Below, one piece after another: positions 1 to 7,627 of a stretch of 64,000 bases of DNA. This DNA comes from WRGT01 sp964450405 (lineage in GTDB: Bacteria > Spirochaetota > UBA4802 > UBA5550). A program made the position numbers and the translations under genes. Within the stretch, counting starts at the first letter, position 1; each line of letters opens with the position of its first letter. The stretch is from NCBI GenBank assembly GCA_964450405.1, contig CAYVCQ010000019.1:1-64000 (forward strand), written 5' to 3'. The notes under the pieces were generated by a model. The model searched no databases. It had not been told where the DNA came from and saw only the letters and a list, made by a program, of their open reading frames with translations.

Positions 1-99
1 CACAATTCTAAAAATTTTGATGCAAAGACCGGAACAATGAAATGGAAGATGAGTAAAACCGGCGACAAAGAAGTGAGCTTCGTTTTTGAGTCGGATTGA
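1..99 (+). CDS. C-terminal end of an unidentified protein (partial)
   Basis: The first 32 codons of the window are open in frame 1 and end at a TGA at 97-99; the gene begins outside the window. The visible peptide is hydrophilic, lysine-rich and ends in a beta-strand-like stretch (VSFVFESD). Its last 14 bases overlap the start of the following radical SAM gene, so the two are probably co-transcribed. There is too little sequence to name a family. Confidence 0.45.
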   Translation, partial: HNSKNFDAKTGTMKWKMSKTGDKEVSFVFESD

Positions 100-1285
100 T
101 TTAGTGATCAACAGACATTATAAAGAAGTAAAGACCGCGCTCCGGAAGGGAAATCTGGCTAACGAGTTTAACCTCGGAAAGTACGGATTTTCTCCATACT
201 CGGCGTGTCAGCATGGTTGTATGTACTGTGACGGCAGAGCGGAAAAATATTATGTTGATGGTGAATTTGACAAAGACATTGTTATCCGCAAAAATATCCC
301 GGAGCTTTTAGCTAAGGAGATTCAAACTCTGAAAGAACCCGGGTTCATATCCATAGGTTCAGGTATTAGCGATGCATACCAGCCTGTGGAGGAGTCGGAA
401 GAACTGATGAAGCGCTGTGCTGCGGAGATTGCCTTAACGGATTATCCCGTAACACTGCTTACAAAATCGGCTTTAGTAATGCGCGACATAGATGTATGGA
501 AAGATGTGCATCAAAGAAGCGGATTTCTTCTGATGGTATCTCTGACTTTTCTGGATGATAATCTTCGCAAAGTGTTTGAGCCTGGCGCAAGTTCAGTAGA
601 TGATCGTCTTGCAATGATTGAAAGTTTCAAGAAGGCTGGAATGTATGTCGGGGTTCTTGCAATGCCGTTTATTCCCTTTATCTCGGACACGGATGAAAAC
701 ATGTGGAGTCTCTTTGTAAAATTGAAATCACTGGGAGTGGATTTTATTATGCCTGGCGGGTTGACTCTGAGACCGGGAAGGCAGAAAGATGTTTTTGTTG
801 AGCTTATTAAGAATGAGTATCCTGAGCACTCAAAGGGACTCGAAGCTATTTATAAAGAAAACAGGCAGTCGGGAAACTCAATCTACAGTTACAGGGAAAG
901 TTTTAATAAGCGGACTCAGCCGGTTCTTTCAGAACTTGAAATGCCCGTTGGTATTCCTCACTATGTCTACAAAAACCGTATGACATTGTACGATGAAGTA
1001 TATGTGCTTCTGCGTCATATGCAGTATCTCTATTCTGTTAAATCAGTGAATACAAAAAAGCTTGATAAAAGTGTTGAGAAATACCGTGCATGGATTGAGT
1101 CCGAAAAATCTGAGTTTAACCGAAAACGAAAATCGGATTACCGGACGGTTGAGGATAAGCTGATCAATGCAGTAAATGCCGGTGAGATAAAGGGAATAAT
1201 CGAAAACGAAAAACTCTCTCAGTTTTTAAAAGAGGTTGTGATAGACCGGAAGACTTTTGATTATTCAAAATTAAGATTGGAATAA
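86..1285 (+). CDS. SPL-like radical SAM protein
   Basis: A 399-residue protein with the radical SAM cluster motif CX3CX2C (CQHGCMYC, near residue 44) in the context KYGFSPYSACQHGC, which is typical of the spore-photoproduct-lyase-like radical SAM branch. This branch is a mixed set of SAM-cleaving 4Fe-4S enzymes, most without known substrates. The segment ISIGSGISDAYQPVEES corresponds to the conserved SDxYQPxE stretch of the family, and a barrel continues to about residue 260. The C-terminal 100 residues are basic and helical. The start is TTG, overlapping the upstream gene by 14 nt. No ATG gives the full N-terminal region, so TTG is preferred. The substrate cannot be told from sequence. Confidence in the fold is high, in the DNA-repair role low. 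Confidence 0.85.
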   Translation: MSRIDLVINRHYKEVKTALRKGNLANEFNLGKYGFSPYSACQHGCMYCDGRAEKYYVDGEFDKDIVIRKNIPELLAKEIQTLKEPGFISIGSGISDAYQPVEESEELMKRCAAEIALTDYPVTLLTKSALVMRDIDVWKDVHQRSGFLLMVSLTFLDDNLRKVFEPGASSVDDRLAMIESFKKAGMYVGVLAMPFIPFISDTDENMWSLFVKLKSLGVDFIMPGGLTLRPGRQKDVFVELIKNEYPEHSKGLEAIYKENRQSGNSIYSYRESFNKRTQPVLSELEMPVGIPHYVYKNRMTLYDEVYVLLRHMQYLYSVKSVNTKKLDKSVEKYRAWIESEKSEFNRKRKSDYRTVEDKLINAVNAGEIKGIIENEKLSQFLKEVVIDRKTFDYSKLRLE

Positions 1286-1491
1286 CCGGATATTTTTTAC
1301 TGCATAGTCCATGTGATTGGATAATGAACAAGTGAAATGCCTGCCAGGATGATGGTCATAACCCCTTGCCGGAAATATTCTGATCGTATATTTTTTTGAA
1401 AATTGATCTGAGTCAAGGACATCTTAATAATAAGAACTATATTCTGTTTTACTGCACTAAACCAGTATTCCGGAAAAATAAGCAGGTAAGA

Positions 1492-2292
1492 ATGAGCAAT
1501 ATCATAAAAACAGATGCAGCCCATCCGCAAAGCCCTGAAGAGGTTTCTGATCTTGATATCTTTGATGCAATGAAAGAGATGTCCGGTTATATAGATATAA
1601 CACTGGAGGATTTCAGGGAGATATATCTGCATGCTTACATGCATGCTCATAAAAAAGTGAATGCCGGTAAATCGTCGGCTTCAGTTTCGAAAAAACAGGA
1701 ACCGCTATCCGGGCGTGAACATTCAGTGATATCAGAGAAGAAACGCCATACTGTGAAAAATTATTTTATTAAGATGCGGGGGGGAGAACATAGTCCGCCG
1801 CGAATTGGTGTAAAAGAGATAGTATGGTCATGGATCGGTGCTTTTTCAGGAATTGCTTTAGTATCATATTGTAATATAAGAATAGCAGAGAAATCAGATC
1901 TGATGCTGTTTATTGCATCCTTCGGCGCATCGGCAGTTCTGATTTATGGTGCAGTGAAAAGTCCTCTGGCGCAGCCGCGGAATTTTATCGGCGGGCATAT
2001 TATTTCCGCTGTTATTGGAGTAGCATGCTATAAGTATTTTTTTTACAATCCATGGTTTGCATCAGCAATGGCAGTGGCATGTGCAATCGCGGTAATGCAT
2101 GTAACCAGAACACTACATCCACCCGGAGGTGCAACTGCTCTTATCGCGGTAATAGGAAGTAATCAGATACATGCTCTGGGGTATTATTATGCGATCATTC
2201 CTGTGGGGATTGGTGCGTTTATAATGCTTGCTGTGGCGCTTGTTGTTAACAATATTCCTTCTTCCAGGAGATATCCTGAATACTGGTTTTAA
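1492..2292 (+). CDS. HPP family integral membrane protein
   Basis: A 266-residue protein starting at the ATG at 1492; an upstream in-frame extension to 1396 is possible but lacks a Shine-Dalgarno site. Residues 1-110 are soluble and include a segment (EMSGYIDITLEDFREIY) that I recall from proteins with CBS domains. From about residue 120 there are four or five hydrophobic helices. The family signature HPPGGAT lies at residues 209-215 between the last two helices. HPP proteins are inner-membrane proteins; a nitrite transport role is known for a cyanobacterial or plant member, but the function of bacterial homologues is mostly untested. No linked nitrogen gene is seen here. An accessory membrane transport role is the most that can be inferred. 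Confidence 0.8.
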   Translation: MSNIIKTDAAHPQSPEEVSDLDIFDAMKEMSGYIDITLEDFREIYLHAYMHAHKKVNAGKSSASVSKKQEPLSGREHSVISEKKRHTVKNYFIKMRGGEHSPPRIGVKEIVWSWIGAFSGIALVSYCNIRIAEKSDLMLFIASFGASAVLIYGAVKSPLAQPRNFIGGHIISAVIGVACYKYFFYNPWFASAMAVACAIAVMHVTRTLHPPGGATALIAVIGSNQIHALGYYYAIIPVGIGAFIMLAVALVVNNIPSSRRYPEYWF

Positions 2293-2352
2293 ATAGTAGT
2301 CACTTTTTGTCTGTGAAATATAACAGTATAAATAAATCTTTCAAGAAGATCG

Positions 2353-3129
2353 CTATTTCTTACCCTCTTCGAAACGTCGGGCGCCGGTAACAGTCTCGCC
2401 GCTTTCCATTACTTTCATTCCCAGCTGAAATTCAAGAGCAAGAGCTTCGTTAATATCAAGCCCGAGTCCGCGGTAGAGTGCTTCACGGTCGCTTCGCATA
2501 CATTTTTGAGGGAAAGAGGAGATCTCAAGCGCAAGCTTCTCTGCCTCTTTACGGGCAGAGCCCTTGTCGACCAGACGGTTAACAAGTCCAAAGGCATATG
2601 CTTCCTCGGCTCCAACAGGTCTTCCTGTAAGTATCATATCCATGGCACGGCTTGCACCGATAAGACGTGGAAGCCGTTGAGTACCTCCGTCAACCAGCGG
2701 TACACCAAAACGCCGGCAGAAAACACCGAATACAGCATCTCTCTCGGCAACCCTCATGTCGCACCAGCAGGCAAGTTCAAGTCCGCCGGCAACGGCAAAT
2801 CCTGTTATTGCTGCAATAACTGGTTTTGAAAGAAGTAGTCTGCTGGGTCCCATGGGGCCGATTTTTGACATATCGTTTTCCAGCGGATTAATACGGCTGA
2901 TTGAGTCGTCATCCGGACTGTATTGAGAGATAGCTTTAAGGTCGGCTCCAGCACAGAATGTTCCACCTTCTCCATATAATACTGCTGCAGAAAGGCTGTC
3001 ATCTGCATCAAACATTTTAAATGCATCAAAAAGTAATTGAGCAGTTTTCCCGTTAACGGCATTTTTTATCTCGGGGCGATTGATGATGATAGTGCAGACA
3101 GGTGGATTTTTTTCTATCAGAACTTCCAT
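2353..3129 (-). CDS. Crotonase-superfamily enoyl-CoA hydratase-like protein
   Basis: A 258-residue protein of normal length for the crotonase fold. FCAGADLKAIS (near residue 60) and the GFAVAGGLELACWCD segment (near residues 108-123) supply the oxyanion hole, and the second segment carries the glutamate equivalent to Glu144 of rat enoyl-CoA hydratase. At the second catalytic glutamate (rat Glu164) the sequence is GVFCRRFG, so that acid is missing, while an Asp appears in VDGGTQRL. I recall the RRxGVP-DGGT form from a large bacterial subgroup annotated as enoyl-CoA hydratase-related. A classical hydratase activity is therefore uncertain. It stands alone, convergent with the HPP gene, with no other beta-oxidation gene beside it. 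Confidence 0.8.
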   Translation of the reverse strand: MEVLIEKNPPVCTIIINRPEIKNAVNGKTAQLLFDAFKMFDADDSLSAAVLYGEGGTFCAGADLKAISQYSPDDDSISRINPLENDMSKIGPMGPSRLLLSKPVIAAITGFAVAGGLELACWCDMRVAERDAVFGVFCRRFGVPLVDGGTQRLPRLIGASRAMDMILTGRPVGAEEAYAFGLVNRLVDKGSARKEAEKLALEISSFPQKCMRSDREALYRGLGLDINEALALEFQLGMKVMESGETVTGARRFEEGKK

Positions 3130-3252
3130 TTATGCATCCTATAAAAAATTTTAATAAACCGGAATGGCGGTGTTTGCATTCCGGGTAGAATTGAGTAAAT
3201 ATTTTTTGATTTGGTTAAATTTATCGGGAAAGCATGCTTTTGTGTCACTGAA

Positions 3253-3555
3253 TTAATGCATGGTCTGAAGTCCGGCTGCCTCGACAATTTCTCCAATCTG
3301 TTTTGTCTCAATAATTTCTCTTACCATTATTTCGAATTCAAGCGCTTCCCCTCTGGGGTAAAGATATAAAATGTCTTTGACTTTGTTTGCCGCCCAGAAT
3401 CCGCCGATAAGCGTATTGCAGGGGTGGGAAAATTGAAAGGGGAGAACATAAAAACTTCCGGTATTGGTAATTCCGAATCTTCCATAACTGCCGAATTCGT
3501 CAGTCAGGTATAAATATGAGTCAATGTCAGGTTGTCTGATAATCATAACTTTCAT
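3253..3555 (-). CDS. Hypothetical protein of about 100 residues
   Basis: The ATG at 3555 is preceded by a strong GGAGGTG Shine-Dalgarno site, so it is preferred over an in-frame ATG 12 codons upstream. The 100-residue product has no signal peptide or membrane segment. Visible features are an aromatic, beta-rich middle (SYGRFGITNTGSFYVLP) and a helical C-terminus (LEFEIMVREIIETKQIGEIV). I do not recognise the family. It lies between the crotonase and glycosylase genes on the same strand but is separated from both by more than 100 nt. The coding call rests on length, a good ribosome binding site and natural composition. Confidence 0.6.
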   Translation of the reverse strand: MKVMIIRQPDIDSYLYLTDEFGSYGRFGITNTGSFYVLPFQFSHPCNTLIGGFWAANKVKDILYLYPRGEALEFEIMVREIIETKQIGEIVEAAGLQTMH

Positions 3556-3686
3556 TGCCACACCTCCGTGTGCTGCATATGATGACTTCAAACATTCTAG
3601 AGTGTTTGATTTACATATCGGTATTTTTGTGCAGTTTCTGAAGGATAAAACTGAAGATTATAGACTAAAACATTTCCCCGGAGTTT

Positions 3687-4184
3687 CTATATGTTCAGGT
3701 ATTTTCTGATTATTGACCACTCTTTCAGCTTATCCTCAAACCTGACAGCATGGGCCGGGCTGGTGGAGGGGAGCTTTTTGTAGACAATCCCATCCTCCTG
3801 TTTAAACCCGATATGTTTACGGAAAGAGTCGTAAGCCTTTGATCCGTTGAAGAAAATATATTTTATATCTGGATATTCGCGCAACAGGGAATCGAAATCA
3901 TTCGGCAGTTCATTTTTAATATTTGAGTCGAGGCTCCCTTCTCTTGAGCAGCAGTTAATTACATCCCACAGCGCTATTTTTTTTGACAGAAGAAATTCAT
4001 TTCTCTTTTCGTAAGATGATTCCGGTTCGGCTTCAAACAGCGCATAGATAATTTTCCAGAATAGATTTCTGCTGTTGGCGTAGTACTGTTTTTTATTGAG
4101 TGATTCGGCTCCGGGCATTGATCCGAGAATCAGTATCCGGCAGGATCTGCTGATTATCGGAGGGAATGATTTAATCTGTTTCAC
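3687..4184 (-). CDS. DNA-deoxyinosine glycosylase (uracil-DNA glycosylase superfamily)
   Basis: A 165-residue protein, the usual size for the hypoxanthine-DNA glycosylase family of the UDG superfamily. Motif 1 is GSMPGAESL (residues 21-29), a central FNGSKAYDSF strand-loop follows, and the C-terminal motif is LPSTSPAHA, where UDG relatives insert into DNA. It is expected to excise hypoxanthine arising from adenine deamination and so start base-excision repair in the cytoplasm. Its ATG overlaps the stop of the upstream beta-lactamase-like gene (ATGA, 4181-4184), so the two are translationally coupled, although no functional link is obvious. Confidence 0.85.
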   Translation of the reverse strand: MKQIKSFPPIISRSCRILILGSMPGAESLNKKQYYANSRNLFWKIIYALFEAEPESSYEKRNEFLLSKKIALWDVINCCSREGSLDSNIKNELPNDFDSLLREYPDIKYIFFNGSKAYDSFRKHIGFKQEDGIVYKKLPSTSPAHAVRFEDKLKEWSIIRKYLNI

Positions 4185-4957
4185 TTAAATATCTTAAGTT
4201 CTCTGAATGCCTGATCTATAATCTGTTTTCTGTATTTTCCCTGAGAATGCTTATTGATGTTAAGATTGCAGGAAAAAAACCAGACTTTATTTTTAGTTTC
4301 GACAAATCCGATATACGATCCTATTGCAGGTTTGGTATTTGCGCCCCATCCTGTTTTCGCGTAAAGGGTATAGTTGTCATTTTTTTCTACAACCATAAGA
4401 TTCTTTAGTATCTCATAATTCTTTTTATCAAATGGATATTTTTTAGTGTATATATTTTTAAGAATTTTTATCTGCTCAATGGCAGATATTTTTAAATCAC
4501 CATCAATCCAGAAAGATTCAATATTACTGCCGGTTTTCATGTTCCCGTAATGCATCAATTCTAAATATTTTACGTAAATGTCATTTGAAATGTGCCTTGC
4601 CAGTGCCTGATAAAACCAGATGCAGCTGTCGGGCAGGGCTGTCTCCAGGCACTGATCTTTATTCCAGGAGGCAACCCCTTTGTCGGTACCATCCCACTTG
4701 ATAACTTCCTTTTCGTCTTTAATTACATGTTCCTGAAGAGCTATCAGTGTGTTTACAACTTTAAAAGTTGATGCAGGGTAGAATCTGTCATTAGCCCTTT
4801 TTTTATTGTATATATATCTTTTTTTCCCTTTTAAATCCTCTATCACCACCGTGGCATTTAATCGGTTGTGTTTCATGTAAGATTTTAAAAATATATTTTT
4901 TGAATACCCCATGGCGGGGATTATAATCAGTAGCAGCACTAACAAAATTTTTCTCAT
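4181..4957 (-). CDS. Class D (OXA-type) beta-lactamase-like protein
   Basis: A 258-residue protein with an N-terminal signal peptide (residues 1-19). All class D landmarks are in order: STFK (Ser63 nucleophile, Lys66), SCI at 111-113 in the place of the SxV motif, YGN at 137-139, a Trp in the FWIDG segment (150), and KTG at 201-203. It would act in the periplasm as a serine beta-lactamase whose Lys66 is normally carboxylated. SCI instead of SxV is a conservative change. No insertion sequence, integron site or composition shift surrounds it, so it looks chromosomal. It is followed in a 4-nt overlap by the deoxyinosine glycosylase. A penicillin-binding sensor without hydrolytic activity is the main alternative. 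Confidence 0.85.
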   Translation of the reverse strand: MRKILLVLLLIIIPAMGYSKNIFLKSYMKHNRLNATVVIEDLKGKKRYIYNKKRANDRFYPASTFKVVNTLIALQEHVIKDEKEVIKWDGTDKGVASWNKDQCLETALPDSCIWFYQALARHISNDIYVKYLELMHYGNMKTGSNIESFWIDGDLKISAIEQIKILKNIYTKKYPFDKKNYEILKNLMVVEKNDNYTLYAKTGWGANTKPAIGSYIGFVETKNKVWFFSCNLNINKHSQGKYRKQIIDQAFRELKIFK

Positions 4958-5227
4958 CTGAATACTCCATTCTTGTCTTGAAAATTATAAACACGGGTAA
5001 TAATTGTTTCCGGTATTACTTATGAAATCCGTGAAACAATTTCAGCATTAGAGTTTGATTTGTTACCCTGCTTTGAACATCGGCAATTAACATGTATTTT
5101 TACATTTTTATTAAAATTTTTTTCTTCAGCGAGTATTTCCAGCGTATTAATTAATAAGTTTATAGAAACTTATTCCTATCTTTTAAGTTGGCTGGAATGG
5201 AAAAAGAGAAATGTTTCGGAGGGTTTA

Positions 5228-5611
5228 ATGTTTAAGGGCGTAGAATTTTTAAATGATATTACAGATATAGTCATTGGAAGTGCGATAGAGGTTCATAAAA
5301 ATCTGGGACCGGGACTTCTGGAATCTATTTATGAAAATGCTTTGTGTTTTGAATTAACCGAGCAAGGAGTTAAGTATAAGCAGCAGGTGCAAATTCCTGT
5401 TGTTTATAAAGGAGTAAGTCTCGGGGATTATCATATTGATTTACTTGTTGAAAATGAAATTATAGTAGAACTGAAAGCTGTAAATCACATGGAATCTGTA
5501 TTCAATGCGCAGCTTTTAACTTACCTGAAAGTAACGGGTAAGAGAATTGGATTATTGATTAATTTCAACGTGCCGGTTTTAAGGAACGGGATAAAACGAA
5601 TTATTTTGTGA
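5228..5611 (+). CDS. GxxExxY protein, PD-(D/E)XK nuclease-like
   Basis: The ATG at 5228 follows a GGAGGG site; the open frame extends upstream to 5060, but that part is hydrophobic and atypical. The 127-residue product matches the GxxExxY family: G29-L-L-E32-S-I-Y35 gives the name motif. D71 in YHIDLLV followed by E81-L-K83 fits the D...ExK active site of the PD-(D/E)XK nuclease fold. Family members are about 125 residues and often present in many copies per genome; their biological role is not known. Directly downstream lies the ~202-bp tandem repeat array, whose first unit begins a few bases after the stop codon. A link between this nuclease-like protein and the repeat is an inference from position. 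Confidence 0.85.
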   Translation: MFKGVEFLNDITDIVIGSAIEVHKNLGPGLLESIYENALCFELTEQGVKYKQQVQIPVVYKGVSLGDYHIDLLVENEIIVELKAVNHMESVFNAQLLTYLKVTGKRIGLLINFNVPVLRNGIKRIIL

Positions 5612-5616
5612 ACCAA

Positions 5617-6670
5617 GTGCAAAGGTGTTGGCCACAGAGGCACGGAGACACAGAGAAAGGATAGAGAGGGGAGGTTTTTTATAATCTTCAAATCCATTCT
5701 TTATCTTTTATTCTTATCGGTGTTGATGAGCTATATGTGCGAATAACCGTTGAATGACCCAAAAGCCCTCTGTGTCTTTGAACCTATGTGGTAAAATCTT
5801 TATTATTTTGTGATTTATGAGTAAAGGGGTTGGCCACAGAGGCACGGAGACACAGAGAAAGGATAGAGAGGGGAGGTTTTTTATAATCTTCAAATCCATT
5901 CTTTATCTTTTATTCTTATCGGTGTTGATGAGCTATATGTGCGAATAACCGTTGAATGACCCAAAAGCCCTCTGTGTCTTTGAACCTATGTGGTAAAATC
6001 TTTATTATTTTGTGATTTATGAGTAAAGGGGTTGGCCACAGAGGCACGGAGACACAGAGAAAGGATAGAGAGGGGAGGTNNNNNNNNNNNNNNNNNNNNN
6101 NNNNNNNNNNNNNNNNNNNNNNNNNNNNNNNNNNNNNNNNNNNNNNNNNNNNNNNNNNNNNNNNNNNNNNNNNNNNNNNTATTCTTATCGGAGTTGATGA
6201 GCTATATGTGCAAATAACCGTTGAATGACCCAAAGCCCTCTGTGTCTCTGAGCCTCTGTGGTAAAATCTTTATTATTTTGTGATTTATGTGCAAAGGGGT
6301 TGGCCACAGAGGCACGGAGACACAGAGAAAGGATAGAGAGGGGAGGTTTTTTATAATCTTCAAACCCATTCTTTATTTTTTATTCTTATCGGAGTTGATG
6401 AGCTATATGTGCAAATAACCGTTGAATGACCCAAAGCCCTCTGTGTCTCTGAGCCTCTGTGGTAAAATCTTTATTATTTTGTGATTTATGTGCAAAGGGG
6501 TTGGCCACAGAGGCACGGAGACACAGAGAAAGGATAGAGAGGGGAGGTTTTTTATAATCTTCAAACCCATTCTTTATTTTTTATTCTTATCGGAGTTGAT
6601 GAGCTATATGTGCAAATAACCGTTGAATGACCCAAAAGCCCTCTGTGTCTCTGTGCCTCCGTGGCAAAAT
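5617..6670. repeat. Tandem array of a ~202-bp unit with inverted ends
   Basis: At least five copies in direct orientation. The anchor ttggccacagaggcacgg occurs at 5628, 5830, 6032, 6300 and 6501, giving periods of 202, 202, (gap) and 201. Each unit begins with GCCACAGAGGCACGGAGACA and ends with a near-complement (ctctgtgtctctgtgcctccgtggc-like), so a single unit is an imperfect palindrome with a ~150-nt interior. Units 1-3 share variants (gtgcgaataa, tttgaacctatg) and units 4-5 share others (gtgcaaataa, tctgagcctctg), which suggests stepwise duplication. Short open frames inside it are repeat translations, not genes. It fills the whole space between the GxxExxY gene and the IclR promoter. Confidence 0.93.
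6080..6179. other. Assembly gap of 100 N inside the tandem array
   Basis: Exactly 100 undetermined bases lie in the third visible unit. The flanking units place the anchor 268 nt apart instead of about 202, so if no whole unit is missing the true gap would be roughly 34 nt. A round 100 N is a conventional unknown-length filler, so the real number of units is not known. Confidence 0.95.
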
Positions 6671-6722
6671 TCTTATTTTTTTGAGAATTTTCGTATTAAT
6701 TGATGTTTTTTTGATTAATTAT

Positions 6723-6771
6723 TGACTTTTGTTCAACATTGATGTTATATGTACAACAATGTTGAACAAAA
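6723..6771 (+). promoter_or_regulatory. Promoter with a 15-bp perfect palindromic operator for the IclR gene
   Basis: TTGACT at 6723-6728 and TTATAT at 6745-6750 with 16-bp spacing make a plausible sigma-70 promoter. Across it lies a perfect inverted repeat with 15-bp arms, TTTTGTTCAACATTG at 6727-6741 and its complement at 6757-6771, separated by 15 nt. The arms overlap the -35 element and the region downstream of the -10. This placement fits autorepression by the IclR-type regulator that starts 10 nt further on. Confidence 0.75.
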
Positions 6772-6781
6772 AAGGTAAATC

Positions 6782-7549
6782 ATGTCAAAAACAATAAATT
6801 CTCTGGTAAAAGCTGTTAATATCCTGAAACTCTATCTCGATGAAGATAAGAGTCTTGGAATAACCGAATTCTCCCGGGCGCTGGATATCCCCAAGCCTAC
6901 AATTCAGAACATCGTCTCAACCCTTGAAGAAAACGGGCTTCTGGAGAGGGATCCAATGACCCGCGGTTACAGGCTTGGCCCGGTACTCTTTCAGCTGGGT
7001 ATGCAGTACGCCAACTCCATGGATCTGACAATGATCGCCCGTGTGTGGCTCGAGAAGCTCTGCAGTCAGTACGGCGAATTGTCTCAGGCGGGTATCGTTA
7101 TGGGCGAGAGGATTGTAGTGGTCATGAAGGTTGAGCCCGATGCAAACTATATGGTGTTTCCACAGACTGGATCGGTGATCCCGCCGCATTCAACCGGTAT
7201 CGGAAAAGTTCTTCTGGCATGGATGAGTCCCGTTGTCAGGGAGAGAATTCTTTCAGAGTGCGCATTCACAAAGTTCACAGACAAAACTATCGGCAGCCGC
7301 GAGGATTATCTCAAAGAGCTTGAGAAGGTAAAGCGTGACGGAATTGCCTTCGACACCGAAGAGTCGATCATCGGGCTTTCATGTATTGCAGGACCGGTAT
7401 TTAATAATAAAAATGAATGTATGGCAGCGGTATCTCTCAGCGGCAATGCTACAAGAATAGATAGCAGGCGCGATGAGATTATCGATGCTGTTAAATATGT
7501 CTGTTCCAGAATTTCAGAACAGATGGGTTACAGGAACCGGGGGGTCTGA
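6782..7549 (+). CDS. IclR family transcriptional regulator
   Basis: A 255-residue protein of standard IclR length. Residues 5-65 form the winged helix-turn-helix (LGITEFSRALDIPKPTIQNI as recognition region, then the LLERDPMTRGYRLG wing). Residues 80-250 are the effector-binding GAF-like domain with the conserved HSTGIGKVLLA segment and SCIAGPVFN. It heads a same-strand cluster with FrhB-like, IorA and IorB genes, 78 nt upstream of the first. It probably controls that cluster in response to an aromatic or 2-oxo-acid ligand. The palindrome in its own promoter suggests autoregulation. The ligand is not deducible from sequence. Confidence 0.92.
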   Translation: MSKTINSLVKAVNILKLYLDEDKSLGITEFSRALDIPKPTIQNIVSTLEENGLLERDPMTRGYRLGPVLFQLGMQYANSMDLTMIARVWLEKLCSQYGELSQAGIVMGERIVVVMKVEPDANYMVFPQTGSVIPPHSTGIGKVLLAWMSPVVRERILSECAFTKFTDKTIGSREDYLKELEKVKRDGIAFDTEESIIGLSCIAGPVFNNKNECMAAVSLSGNATRIDSRRDEIIDAVKYVCSRISEQMGYRNRGV

Positions 7550-7627
7550 GAGCCCGTAGTCTCTTTATATTACTGAATCATCTCAGGCGGCTCCTCTGTT
7601 TCTGATATTTTTTGCAAAGGGGGAATT

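Noticed and set aside
4181..4957. Recently acquired resistance cassette
   Set aside because: No integron site, insertion sequence or base-composition change surrounds the gene.
5714..6233. Open frames of 61-105 residues on both strands inside the tandem array
   Set aside because: They are translations of the repeat unit, some run through the N gap, and they recur identically in each unit with no ribosome site.
5617..6670. CRISPR array
   Set aside because: The repeating unit is about 202 bp, in direct tandem with no unique spacers, and no cas gene is near.
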